From: an uncultured Eubacteriales bacterium
GTDB lineage: Bacteria; Bacillota; Clostridia; Oscillospirales; UBA644
DNA: 64,000 nt
Direction: 5' to 3'
NCBI GenBank assembly: GCA_934501435.1
Contig: CAKSTW010000007.1
Location: 1 to 64,000 of the forward strand
Shown: piece after piece, positions 51,276 to 59,888 of the stretch
Layout: every line of letters starts with the position of its first letter
How positions within the stretch are numbered: the stretch's first letter is position 1
The notes under the pieces: model-generated
What the model was told of the DNA's origin: nothing
The model's database searches: none
What the model saw: only the letters and a program-made list of their open reading frames with translations
Position numbers and translations under genes: made by a program

Positions 51276-52607
51276 TCAGAACGCGACCTGCATAAAGAGG
51301 GCGACAAGGCACAAAATTATCGCCAGCGGAACATAAATATATCGGCCCGTGAAGTACCACAGTTTTCCGCGCTGTTTTCTGCTTCCGGTGTTTACCGCCG
51401 TCAGAAGTTCGTCCTTTTTCATTACATAGAACCACGAAACGGCGCCGATACATGCTCCGATCGGGATAATGTATATCGAGACGAGATCCATCCACGGTCC
51501 CCATGCGGAGATAGTTTCCATTCCTATTCCGAAGCCGAGACACAGAACGCCGAGAATTATAAGGGTGGCGGTTCTGTTGAGGCGGGGGAATTTGTTCTGC
51601 AGAGATTCCGCGACCGCCTCAAACATGTTTTGCAGAGAACTCACGCCCGCAAAAATCATGGCAATGTATAATATGACCGCGAAAAGCTGCCCCAGAGGAA
51701 TATCCTGCAAAATCGTCGGCAGGGTTACAAACAGAAGTCCGGGACCCGCTCCGACGTCAAGGTTATAGGAAAAGCACGCCGGAACGATGACAAGCGCCGC
51801 AACGACCGCCGCTATCGTATCGAAAAGGGCGGTGTGGCGGGAAACTCCGACGACGTCTTCTTCGGGAGAAAGATACGCTCCGTAGACTATCATTCCGCTT
51901 CCCGTGACCGAAAGCGAGAAAAATGCCTGTCCCATCGCCCATATCCATACCATCGGGTCGGTGAGAGCCTCCCAGCGGGGCGTGAACATGAAAATATATC
52001 CTTCCGCCGAACCCGGTAAAAACAGAACCCTTACCGCTAAAATAAGGAAGATGATAAAGAAGACGGGCATCATTATTTTATTCGATTTTTCGATGCTGCG
52101 CGCACCGAGGAAAAGAGTGAGGAGCGTGCCGACGACAACGATTATATGATACGGAATAACGGAAAAAGGCTGCGAAGAAAAGCCCGAAAACCAAGCGGAG
52201 GCGTCGGTATTCATCAAAGTTCCCGTGAGCGAATCGACCAACGCTTTAAGCGTATAGGTAACGATGACCGCATAGCCTATCGCGATACATAAAGACCCCG
52301 CAAGCGGCAGCCAGCCGACAACTCCGCCGACCTTTTCGGCTTTTTTGCCGCGGGTCGCCCAAGCCTTTCGGTAGGCGCCCAAAGTACCCGTCGAAGCGTA
52401 ACGCCCCATTGCAAATTCCGCGGGAAGCCCGACATAACTGAAAATGATAATGAACAGCAGATAGATCAGAAGGAAAGCCCCTCCGCCGTTGCTGCCCAAT
52501 TTGTTCGGAAATCCCCAGACGTTCGCCATTCCGACAGCGGAACCGACCGAGGCTAAAATAAACCCCCACCTGCCGGTAAAACTCTTTGTACTTTTGTGAT
52601 GTGACAT
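51276..52607 (-). CDS. Sodium-dependent transporter, NSS/SNF family
   Basis: This 443-aa membrane protein has about 11-12 helices. The sodium and substrate site of TM1 is visible (FILASVGSAVGMANVWGFP) with NGGGAFLLIYL after it. Bacterial relatives such as LeuT and MhsT carry hydrophobic amino acids; the substrate is not determined. It has its own promoter and terminator. Confidence 0.94.
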   Translation of the reverse strand: MSHHKSTKSFTGRWGFILASVGSAVGMANVWGFPNKLGSNGGGAFLLIYLLFIIIFSYVGLPAEFAMGRYASTGTLGAYRKAWATRGKKAEKVGGVVGWLPLAGSLCIAIGYAVIVTYTLKALVDSLTGTLMNTDASAWFSGFSSQPFSVIPYHIIVVVGTLLTLFLGARSIEKSNKIMMPVFFIIFLILAVRVLFLPGSAEGYIFMFTPRWEALTDPMVWIWAMGQAFFSLSVTGSGMIVYGAYLSPEEDVVGVSRHTALFDTIAAVVAALVIVPACFSYNLDVGAGPGLLFVTLPTILQDIPLGQLFAVILYIAMIFAGVSSLQNMFEAVAESLQNKFPRLNRTATLIILGVLCLGFGIGMETISAWGPWMDLVSIYIIPIGACIGAVSWFYVMKKDELLTAVNTGSRKQRGKLWYFTGRYIYVPLAIILCLVALFMQVAF

Positions 52608-52714
52608 TTTTTTCTCCGATCCGTGAAAACCGTATTCACCCGCCGCAGAGAAGTTTCCGAGTGGTTTTTTGAGATGCGGTCGGGCGATAAAAGTTCGATT
52701 TTCTCTGTCTGACT

Positions 52715-52743
52715 ATTTTAACACTTTATCACAAAAAAGTCAA
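52715..52743 (-). promoter_or_regulatory. Promoter of the NSS transporter gene
   Basis: TTGACT (52743-52738), 17 nt, TAAAAT (52720-52715). Confidence 0.7.
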
Positions 52744-52752
52744 TATTTGCCG

Positions 52753-52790
52753 AAAAAATAACGGCGGTTCGGAATATCCCGACCGCCGTC
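52753..52790 (-). terminator. Terminator after the 124-aa gene
   Basis: ACGGCGGT pairs with ACCGCCGT, followed by TATTTTTT on the minus strand. It could also end transcripts running out of the CRISPR array. Confidence 0.85.
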
Positions 52791-52798
52791 ACTATATG

Positions 52799-53173
52799 TC
52801 AGTCTTTTTTTGTGTACCCCCAACAATTCCCGTCAAGACACAACTTGTCGCGATGATTCTCAAGCCCACCGTCTTCATAATGTATGCAATCAATACATTT
52901 CTTTTCCATTACTTTTTTCAGCCTGTCGTCATATTCCCTGCGGGAAAGCACCGTAACCTCAATTTCATTTATTTTGCATATGCCCGAAATATTGAGATAT
53001 GTTTCTTTTGTATCTTCTTCGATAAAATAAGGGAAAACACAATTTTCCGTATCAAGCATTTTCAGCCCGATAAAAGAGTTGAAATGTCTGTTCAGATATG
53101 AAATAAAACTTTCAATATCCGAAAACCCGTCGGGATAGTAATAATAATCGTTGTCAATTTCAAGTATTTTCAT
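52799..53173 (-). CDS. Hypothetical protein next to the CRISPR array
   Basis: This 124-aa soluble protein of unknown family has a C-terminal cysteine cluster (CIDCIHYEDGG, LCLDGNCWGY) that could bind a metal. RBS GGAGGA is well placed. It lies 47 nt beyond the old end of the array, on the same strand as the cas genes and without a clear promoter, so read-through from the array is possible. Proximity alone does not make it a CRISPR component. Confidence 0.7.
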   Translation of the reverse strand: MKILEIDNDYYYYPDGFSDIESFISYLNRHFNSFIGLKMLDTENCVFPYFIEEDTKETYLNISGICKINEIEVTVLSRREYDDRLKKVMEKKCIDCIHYEDGGLENHRDKLCLDGNCWGYTKKD

Positions 53174-53220
53174 TTGTCCTCCGAAATATCGTCGTTTGCT
53201 ATATAAAAATTGTTTTTGCG

Positions 53221-53845
53221 GATCGATTACCCTATGAAGTTACTCTACGCTCAAATTCCAATCACTTTTTGGATTTCTTTTTCGGTTTGATTACCCTATG
53301 GAATTACACGACACTCAAACACGGTGTCTCGAAAGCATTTCGGCAGAAGGTTTGATTACCCTATGGAATTACACGACACTCAAACTAATCAAGGTCTTCC
53401 GAAGTGGATAATTGAGTTTGATTACCCTATGGAATTACACGACACTCAAACTAGTTGATTATGAAATAAAAATATGTTATAGTTTGATTACCCTATGGAA
53501 TTACACGACACTCAAACAAAGACGCAAGCAAGGCAAAAGCAAGCAAGTTTGATTACCCTATGGAATTACACGACACTCAAACGAACAACACAGGGAATTA
53601 TTCCGCAGTATGTTTGATTACCCTATGGAATTACACGACACTCAAACCCGCAAAGGTCAATCGCTTTCATTCTCTTCGTTTGATTACCCTATGGAATTAC
53701 ACGACACTCAAACCTTTTGGATATAAAGAAAAAGATATGGATAGTTTGATTACCCTATGGAATTACACGACACTCAAACCCAGAAACGCTGTAACCCGGT
53801 TTTACACCCGTTTGATTACCCTATGGAATTACACGACACTCAAAC
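53221..53845 (-). CRISPR. Type II-A CRISPR array, ten repeats and nine spacers
   Basis: Nine identical 36-bp repeats start at 53285, 53350, 53416, 53482, 53547, 53612, 53678, 53744 and 53810. One degenerate repeat with eight mismatches lies at 53221-53256. Spacers are 28-30 nt. On the minus strand the repeat begins GTTTGAGTGTCGTGTAATTC and ends TCAAAC. Its first part pairs with the tracrRNA anti-repeat, which fixes transcription as minus, away from csn2. The degenerate repeat is at the leader-distal end, as expected for the oldest unit. Confidence 0.97.
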
Positions 53846-53964
53846 CTCAAATCCGAGTATTCCCGCTGCGAACGGGTCGTTATTCCAAAGGGCATATCGT
53901 GCTTAAAAGCCTGAAAAACAAGGCTTTCTGCCTATATTTTAACAGAAAAACGTATCAATGTCAA
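53846..53964 (-). promoter_or_regulatory. CRISPR leader with array promoter
   Basis: TTGACA (53964-53959), 17 nt, TAAAAT (53941-53936) lies between csn2 and the first repeat. The -35 touches the csn2 stop. The transcript would start near 53929 and immediately form a hairpin (AAAGCCT/AGGCTTT, 53927-53906). About 60 nt of leader remain before the first repeat. New spacers should enter at 53846. Confidence 0.82.
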
Positions 53965-54630
53965 CTAAAATTCGCAAAGATCGGAATCAACGGTCAGTCT
54001 TTTGACCCCGTTTATACGGGTTCTTGCGGTATTTTCAAGAAAAAGAAGCCGAAGCTGCCGAGTTTCGGCTTCTTTTACGATTTCCGTTATTTCTCCGTCG
54101 GTAAAAAAGCAACGCATATTTACCGTGATAAAAAGCCTGCTTTTATCAAGTTCCGTAAGAGCCGTCATATAATTGACGACGGTTTCCGCGGAATTTTTTC
54201 CGTCGTCGGCAATAAATACCGACGCGGCTTTTATCACGGATGAAATATTGAGTTTTCTGCACTCCGTCCTGAAAGGAAAAGAAAAGGAAAGCTCATACAT
54301 ATAATTTTCAATTTCCGCAATAAGGGCAGAGGTCTGAAGCAAATGCTCTTCGTCGACCGCCGTTTTTTCCATAAAAGACGAAATTTTTGAAAGCATTGTC
54401 TTGGTATTTATATCAAACGGGGCAAAATTATCCAGAATATCGACGTTTTTACTTATCGTAACAGGCGTATTGTCGACTGAAAGAACGGTTTTTCCGTCTC
54501 CGCCCTCATGCTGAAACCTCATATCTTCGAGAAACGAACGAAAAAGGTTTTGGTTTTCGAGGACGAGTTCAAAAGCCGTCCCTTCCGGAATTTCGATAAC
54601 TTCCGAAAAATACGGAGATGCAATTTTCAT
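53965..54630 (-). CDS. csn2: CRISPR adaptation protein Csn2
   Basis: This 221-aa ring-forming protein binds DNA ends in type II-A adaptation. It matches Csn2 in length and end pattern (LFITVNMRCFFTDGEITEIV, LRLLFLEN, and the C-terminal DSDLCEF). Its ATG overlaps the cas2 stop (ATGA). It marks the locus as subtype II-A. Confidence 0.92.
   Translation of the reverse strand: MKIASPYFSEVIEIPEGTAFELVLENQNLFRSFLEDMRFQHEGGDGKTVLSVDNTPVTISKNVDILDNFAPFDINTKTMLSKISSFMEKTAVDEEHLLQTSALIAEIENYMYELSFSFPFRTECRKLNISSVIKAASVFIADDGKNSAETVVNYMTALTELDKSRLFITVNMRCFFTDGEITEIVKEAETRQLRLLFLENTARTRINGVKRLTVDSDLCEF
54041..54076. other. Terminator-like palindrome inside csn2
   Basis: AAAAGAAGCCGAA pairs with TTCGGCTTCTTTT (13 bp) around a 10-nt loop. 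On the minus strand it is followed by TTTTTCTT. It falls in codons about 186-197 of csn2, upstream of the array promoter, so cas-operon transcripts that are not being translated could stop here. Confidence 0.7.
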
Positions 54631-54947
54631 AGAAATACCAGCCTTTCGTCGCTGTCAACGATATCGCTCTGATTTTTGCCGGTGATATATGTTATCCCGG
54701 CAAATTGTCTTTCCGTAACGGTAAGAAGCTGAACGATTCCGCTGCCCGGCTTTTCTCGGCGTATAAGGTCGGCGACCGATTTTTCGACGGAAGCGTTAAG
54801 AACCATTCTGCAATAAACCGATTCCTGCATCATGATAAAGCCGTTTTTGACGAGCATTCGGTGAAATCTTCGGTATTCGCGTCTGTTCTGTTCCGTTTCG
54901 GTCGGCAGGTCGAAAAAAACAAGAATTCTCATAAATCTGTAACTCAT
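54627..54947 (-). CDS. cas2: CRISPR-associated endonuclease Cas2
   Basis: This 106-aa protein has the ferredoxin-like Cas2 fold: MRILVFFDLPTETEQNRREY at the start (with the catalytic-type Asp), FHRMLVKNGFIMMQESVYCR and a C-terminal strand. It forms the integrase complex with Cas1. ATGA overlaps at both ends. Confidence 0.95.
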   Translation of the reverse strand: MSYRFMRILVFFDLPTETEQNRREYRRFHRMLVKNGFIMMQESVYCRMVLNASVEKSVADLIRREKPGSGIVQLLTVTERQFAGITYITGKNQSDIVDSDERLVFL

Positions 54948-55813
54948 ATTTCCGCAAATTTTATCAGCGAAACGTCTCCGTCGCCGATAGCGTCAAAAAC
55001 GCTTTTTGTATAGATTTTTACGGCGTTGAGCAAAGTCTGCCCGCAGCCGCCTATATTTAGCGGGGCGCTTAAAAGCGATATGATCTCCGCTTTTTCGGGT
55101 TTTCCGAATTCGGAAACTTCCATTGAAACGACAAGTCTGTCGACGGCAACACGAAAAGGTTCCATCAGATCGCAGGAAAGGTTGTAAGGATTGAACATGT
55201 TGTCGTGGAAAATTCCGAGATGGGGGAGAAAACCCGCAAGTGTGACCTCTCTGTTAAATGCGGAAAGCAAAATTCCGTATCCGTAGTTGAGGGCGGCGTT
55301 TATCGGGTTTTCCTGCCCGCGGGAAAAGTCCATTCCGAAAAGAGCGTTGAAATAGACTTTCGCCGCGTGTCCCTCTCTGTTCGTTTCGTCTCCGAAGGTG
55401 ATTTCCGACACATAGTCGTTTAACATTCCGCTTTCTTTTGAAAGTCCGCGTTCTTTAAGAAATTTCGCCTGATTTCTGATTTTTTCCGCGACGATCTCCG
55501 TCCATACGGAAGACTTTATATCGTCGCTCCACGCCGCCTGTAATTTGATTTTCCGCGAACAGTCGTGAGAGCCGTTATACGGCTGCAGTTCGGCATAAGG
55601 GCTCCTCTTTTCGTCGCAGAAAATTATTCTGACTTTATGCCTTGTCAGTTCGGCGAGAAGGCAGCCCGTCATCGAGACGGCGGGATTTTCAATCATAAGA
55701 ACCGAAATTTCGTCGAGAAAAACTCTTTTCGTATCTTCCCCGCGAACAACCATAAACCCCATAGAAAGGTCGAGTTTGCAGCGGCTGGAGATCACGACCG
55801 TACGCCAACTCAC
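54944..55813 (-). CDS. cas1: CRISPR-associated integrase Cas1
   Basis: This 289-aa type II Cas1 has SWRTVVISSRCKLDL at the start, the metal ligands in NREGHAAKVYFNALFG (Glu) and PHLGIFHDNMFNPYNLSCDL (His and Asp), and NYGYGILLSAF. It inserts new spacers with Cas2. Its ATG overlaps the cas9 stop (ATGA). Confidence 0.96.
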   Translation of the reverse strand: MSWRTVVISSRCKLDLSMGFMVVRGEDTKRVFLDEISVLMIENPAVSMTGCLLAELTRHKVRIIFCDEKRSPYAELQPYNGSHDCSRKIKLQAAWSDDIKSSVWTEIVAEKIRNQAKFLKERGLSKESGMLNDYVSEITFGDETNREGHAAKVYFNALFGMDFSRGQENPINAALNYGYGILLSAFNREVTLAGFLPHLGIFHDNMFNPYNLSCDLMEPFRVAVDRLVVSMEVSEFGKPEKAEIISLLSAPLNIGGCGQTLLNAVKIYTKSVFDAIGDGDVSLIKFAEI

Positions 55814-58800
55814 AACAGTTCCTTCTTAAGGTTTTTCGAACGCTTTTCGAAAAGCCCGGATGCGGAGCGGTCAACGATGCGGACATCGTTATATTTCCAG
55901 TTGCTTAAATTACCGCTAAGCAGAATGATTCCCTCTCCTTTACTTCCTCCGACAACAGACATATCACAACTGCCTGCTCGGTTTGTTTTCAGATAAAGTA
56001 TCATACTTTCAAGGCATTTAATTTGTTCATCGACAGTCTTATACTCAAAGACGTCCGCTTTTCCTGTAACAACGCAGGGTTTTGCTCCGGGAAGCCTATC
56101 AAAAGTTTTGTTTTTCATCTTTGAAACCAAACTTTCGTAAAGACGGAGATTTTCTTCGTGCGATATGCCGTCGTATCTTTCGTCTATGGTATAATCTCTG
56201 TTTTTTTCTCTCTTTTTTGCTATATTCTCTATCTTTTTTATGTACCGTACTTCTTCGGGCGTGTAATACGGAGTCATAAGCGAACGGAAAATAACAGAAC
56301 TCCCGTTTTTACCTGCAATACATACATCAAATCCGTCAAGAGAAAAAACAGTGTTTATTTTAATTATTCTTCCGTTCAACAAAGGTTCAATATCAAAAGC
56401 GTCTTCCGGCAAAGCCTTCTTTATACAGTCGAGAGCGCAGTCTCCTCCTTTTTTGAATTTTTCCGCGTCGAGGAGATTTATTCCGATTATCGCTATGTCG
56501 GATTTCTTTCCCTTTTTATATTTTGCAAGTACGAAGAAAGACGCCGTCGGTTTATTGTAACCGCCGTACTTTTCCGCGGGAAGATCCTTTTTTCTGTTGA
56601 TAAGATTTTCCGTTTTCTCTCCGGACTGTTTTGGCAGAATATCGAAAAACCCACCTTTCTTTTCCGTCTGATATTTTGTCAGGCGGATAAAGTTTGTAGC
56701 CATTGTTTTGTCGATTGCCGCAAGATGCTTTTCGGACTGCCAATATCCGCCGCGCGGGAACCCGAACAACGTTTTAATGTTGAGGGAATATTTGTCGGTC
56801 GAAACGTCAAACTTCTTCCGTGCTATCGGTTTGGTGAAACGCTCGTCGTAAACGTTTCCGACAACAATATTGAGGTAAGCGTCGTGAGCGTGGTGAGCGT
56901 CGTTTGCGGTACGGCTCTTGACAAGTTCGAGTTTTTTCTTTTCATCGTCCGTCAGAGAAAGATTTGAGACCCTATTCTTGATTTCACCGTATCCGTGTCT
57001 GAAATCGCTTACAAGCCCTGCTTTTGAATAAACGATCCCGGTTTCGGGATATTTTTCTTTCAGCAGTTCCGCGACCGCCTTTGTCGATTGCCTTGTTTCG
57101 ACAAGCTGCCTGTTTATAAAGCCGAGTTTCTCTTCTTCCGTAAACGCGGTGTTCCTTGTGAGCCGGCTGAATTTCGCTTTGCTTATTGCTCCGCCTGAAA
57201 GAAGGCTCGTCCAGAAGCCCGTCATTCTCTCCCGCCAATTCGCGCGTATCGGGTATTCGTCTTTTTTTGACTTGTTTTCTTCTTCGCAGACAAGAACTTT
57301 ATTGTCAAGGCTGTCGTCTTTGACAAGAGACTGCGGGCGGATATGGTCGACGTCGTATTTTCCCGATTTTATATCGTTTATCTCTATTCTTTTTCCGCAG
57401 TACATACATTTCCCGTGCTGCATAAAGTAAAGATACAGTTTTTCGCTTTGCAGACGTTTGTCTTTATCCGCGCCGAGTCCGTCAAGTTCTTTTTCGAGTT
57501 CCGAACGGTCTTCTTTTGCGGCTTTGATGATTTCTTTTATCCTTTCGCTGCGGGAAGCGGTTCTCTTTCCCTTCCTGTCGGGTTCTTCGCCCCTTGCCGT
57601 TTCGATAAAGATTTTGTCGGGCGGACACCCCTTTGCCTTAACGATATCGGAAATAATATCGAGAGAACGGAATATCGGGCGCTTTACGGCGTTCGATACC
57701 CCCATTTCGTCAAGCCTGTCGTTGATTTTGTGCGGGTGTTCCGAATAATATTCGGCGACGGCATCGTCGATCTTCTCCGTGAAATCGTATCTGTCCGACA
57801 GAATCTGCATAAGGTTGTCGTTCGTATCCCACAGAAAGTGCATAACGGTCCCGACTTCTCCGGTTTCTTTGCACATTCCGACCGTTCCGTTAAGGAACTT
57901 TGCGGAAAGTCTTCCGAAATCGGAATATCTGAGTTTTGAAACATATTTGATATCCTCGTCGGAAAGCGGGAAATTATCCTTCAGATATCTCTCAAAACGC
58001 CCCTTGTCCTCGGTGCAGGTCCTGTAAAGTATTATTTTTTCAACGTCGTCGTCGGATAAGACTTTGTCGGACAGCAGTCTTTTGAAATCAATATATGAGT
58101 CAAAAGACGCTTTTATCTTTTCGTCGATTCCCGATATCACGTCGTCTTTTGCCAGCAGTCCGTTTGCCCGCATACAGTCTTCGAGTTTTTTGCGGGTCAC
58201 TTTGCGGCAGGACTTAAAGAGTTCTTCGAAAACTTTTTGTTTTGCTTCGACGGTTATCGGCTTCTCGTTTATTTTTATATTGTTTATTTCGTTAAGCACC
58301 GTAAATTTGCCGTAAAGGAGCGATTTTTTCGGCAAAACGTCTTCTCCCGGCAGATAAGTGCATTTGTTTGTCATTCTTCTTATGAATTCTCTCTCGCAGG
58401 CGTCGCCGTCGACGATATCTTCGAAATTCCACGGCAGGATTTTTTCGTCTGACTTCTTTTTGATCCAGGCGAAATTACTTTTTTCATTTAACGGACCGAC
58501 GTAATAGGGGATTCTGAAAGAAAATATCGACAGCAGCTTTTGAGATACGGTCAAGCCGTCGCCGTCTTTTTCCAGAAGAAACGGGAATTCTTCCGCCGCG
58601 TTTTCAAGAATTTTTTTGAGTTCCGCATAATAAAGCTGTTGGGGAATAAGGCGGTTGTCTCCGTCGACCTGTTTCGGCATATATTCGCCGGAATCTATGC
58701 GTTTTAATATCTCTTCAATCGCGGGATCTTCGGTGTTTATTTTCTTGAGAAGTTTCTTTACTTCGTCATAGAAATCGGATTTTTTAGCACTCTTTTCTCC

Positions 58801-59847
58801 CTTGTGCTTTTTATGATATTTTGCGACGTACGAAGAGTATTTGGAGGTGATGTCTTTTCTGAAAAAATCCTTGTAATCATCTTTGGGAAGATATTTTTTT
58901 ACAAGATATTTCAGATTTTTAAGGTCTTCTTTATGCGTATTGTATTCCCCGACTTTAACCTCGGATATCCACTTTTTGTCGCCGAGCATGCGTTTTAACG
59001 ACGCTCCGTTATACATATTTGCCGCAAGTTGCAGAAGTTCGCCTTTGTCTCCGAGTTCTGGTAGCGCCGCTTCGACCGTTTCTTCGTTTTCAAGGCATAT
59101 CTTTTCGGTATATTCGCCGCCGAAAACGTCGTTTGCCGAAATCTTTCCGCCGGATATCAGCGTTATGAAATTCTTGCGGACTATCGGATAATCTTCTTCG
59201 TCCGCAGGAAATTTCCCGCCGAAAAGAAGTTTTTTCAGCTCTTCCTTTTTCTTGGTTATACCGAGAGGCTTTGCAAGAACTTCTTTGAAACTTTCAATGT
59301 CGCAGTCCCACGGTTGTTCAAAGCCGTTATCGGAGAAATAAGCCGTAAAGGCTCCGTAAAATTCCTCAATGTCGGTCAGTTTTTCAACATCGTCGCCGTC
59401 CGTCGAATTGAGAAAATGCCCCCTGTGCGCAACAAGCCAGGCGACAGCGGAATAAAGTTCTCTTATATCGTGTTTTCTGTCGTTGTTTATAAACGACATT
59501 ATAAGGTGATGTATGGTCGGGTCGGAGATATTGTACGCCGAAACGGTTTTGTCTTCGGGGTATAAAGCGCTTTCTTTGAGACGGGTAAAGAAATCGGGAT
59601 CGACTTTCGCCGTTTCTGCGGCAAAGAGTTCTCTTACAAGTTGAATTCTTTGCTTTTTTCTTTCATTTCTCCGTCTCGAAGTTCTTGCCGTTCGACGATC
59701 CGCGCATTGTTTTCCCTCGTCAAAGAGGGTAACTCCCCACATCGGTTTCCTTTTGTATTCACAAAGATTGTAGTCGGTATCGGTAACTGCATACCCCACC
59801 GACTCTGTTCCTATATCGACTCCGATGTAATAAGAATTTTTTTTCAT
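55810..59847 (-). CDS. cas9: CRISPR effector nuclease Cas9 (type II-A)
   Basis: This 1345-aa protein has RuvC-I YIGVDIGTESVGYAVTD (Asp11), an arginine-rich bridge helix (about 52-76), RuvC-II IFIETARGEE (Glu749), HNH YDVDHIRPQS (His835) and RuvC-III ANDAHHAHDAYLN (Asp989). All catalytic residues are present, with spacing close to S. pyogenes Cas9. The start is fixed because an in-frame TGA lies two codons upstream. The only strong RBS (GGGAGG) is 15 nt away, which is long, and it is ideally placed for an out-of-frame ATG instead. Confidence 0.97.
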   Translation of the reverse strand: MKKNSYYIGVDIGTESVGYAVTDTDYNLCEYKRKPMWGVTLFDEGKQCADRRTARTSRRRNERKKQRIQLVRELFAAETAKVDPDFFTRLKESALYPEDKTVSAYNISDPTIHHLIMSFINNDRKHDIRELYSAVAWLVAHRGHFLNSTDGDDVEKLTDIEEFYGAFTAYFSDNGFEQPWDCDIESFKEVLAKPLGITKKKEELKKLLFGGKFPADEEDYPIVRKNFITLISGGKISANDVFGGEYTEKICLENEETVEAALPELGDKGELLQLAANMYNGASLKRMLGDKKWISEVKVGEYNTHKEDLKNLKYLVKKYLPKDDYKDFFRKDITSKYSSYVAKYHKKHKGEKSAKKSDFYDEVKKLLKKINTEDPAIEEILKRIDSGEYMPKQVDGDNRLIPQQLYYAELKKILENAAEEFPFLLEKDGDGLTVSQKLLSIFSFRIPYYVGPLNEKSNFAWIKKKSDEKILPWNFEDIVDGDACEREFIRRMTNKCTYLPGEDVLPKKSLLYGKFTVLNEINNIKINEKPITVEAKQKVFEELFKSCRKVTRKKLEDCMRANGLLAKDDVISGIDEKIKASFDSYIDFKRLLSDKVLSDDDVEKIILYRTCTEDKGRFERYLKDNFPLSDEDIKYVSKLRYSDFGRLSAKFLNGTVGMCKETGEVGTVMHFLWDTNDNLMQILSDRYDFTEKIDDAVAEYYSEHPHKINDRLDEMGVSNAVKRPIFRSLDIISDIVKAKGCPPDKIFIETARGEEPDRKGKRTASRSERIKEIIKAAKEDRSELEKELDGLGADKDKRLQSEKLYLYFMQHGKCMYCGKRIEINDIKSGKYDVDHIRPQSLVKDDSLDNKVLVCEEENKSKKDEYPIRANWRERMTGFWTSLLSGGAISKAKFSRLTRNTAFTEEEKLGFINRQLVETRQSTKAVAELLKEKYPETGIVYSKAGLVSDFRHGYGEIKNRVSNLSLTDDEKKKLELVKSRTANDAHHAHDAYLNIVVGNVYDERFTKPIARKKFDVSTDKYSLNIKTLFGFPRGGYWQSEKHLAAIDKTMATNFIRLTKYQTEKKGGFFDILPKQSGEKTENLINRKKDLPAEKYGGYNKPTASFFVLAKYKKGKKSDIAIIGINLLDAEKFKKGGDCALDCIKKALPEDAFDIEPLLNGRIIKINTVFSLDGFDVCIAGKNGSSVIFRSLMTPYYTPEEVRYIKKIENIAKKREKNRDYTIDERYDGISHEENLRLYESLVSKMKNKTFDRLPGAKPCVVTGKADVFEYKTVDEQIKCLESMILYLKTNRAGSCDMSVVGGSKGEGIILLSGNLSNWKYNDVRIVDRSASGLFEKRSKNLKKELL

Positions 59848-59854
59848 GACTCAT
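59759..59854 (-). other. Possible 31-codon upstream ORF overlapping the cas9 start
   Basis: An ATG at 59854, 8 nt after GGGAGG, opens a frame (MSHEKKFLLHR...) that runs through the cas9 start in another frame and stops at 59759. The cas9 ATG lies 7 nt further down. Ribosomes may load here first and reduce Cas9 synthesis (inference). Confidence 0.45.
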
Positions 59855-59855
59855 A

Positions 59856-59884
59856 TTGACAACCTCCCTTTTTTATGTTATTAT
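59856..59884 (+). promoter_or_regulatory. tracrRNA promoter (back-to-back with cas9 leader)
   Basis: TTGACA, 17 nt, TATTAT on the plus strand. The -35 sits between the cas9 RBS and start codon on the opposite strand. The complement of 59880-59885 reads TATAAT for cas9, so the two -10 regions overlap; no good -35 for cas9 is visible. Confidence 0.82.
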
Positions 59885-59888
59885 ACAG

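Noticed and set aside
52799..53173. 124-aa gene as a new CRISPR accessory or anti-CRISPR protein
   Set aside because: Only proximity and strand support it; it has no recognisable link and sits behind the oldest end of the array with a separate terminator.
53560..54243. Long plus-strand reading frame across the CRISPR array
   Set aside because: It translates the repeats (a recurring LITLWNYTTLKP) and then the antisense of csn2; it is an artefact of the repeat length.
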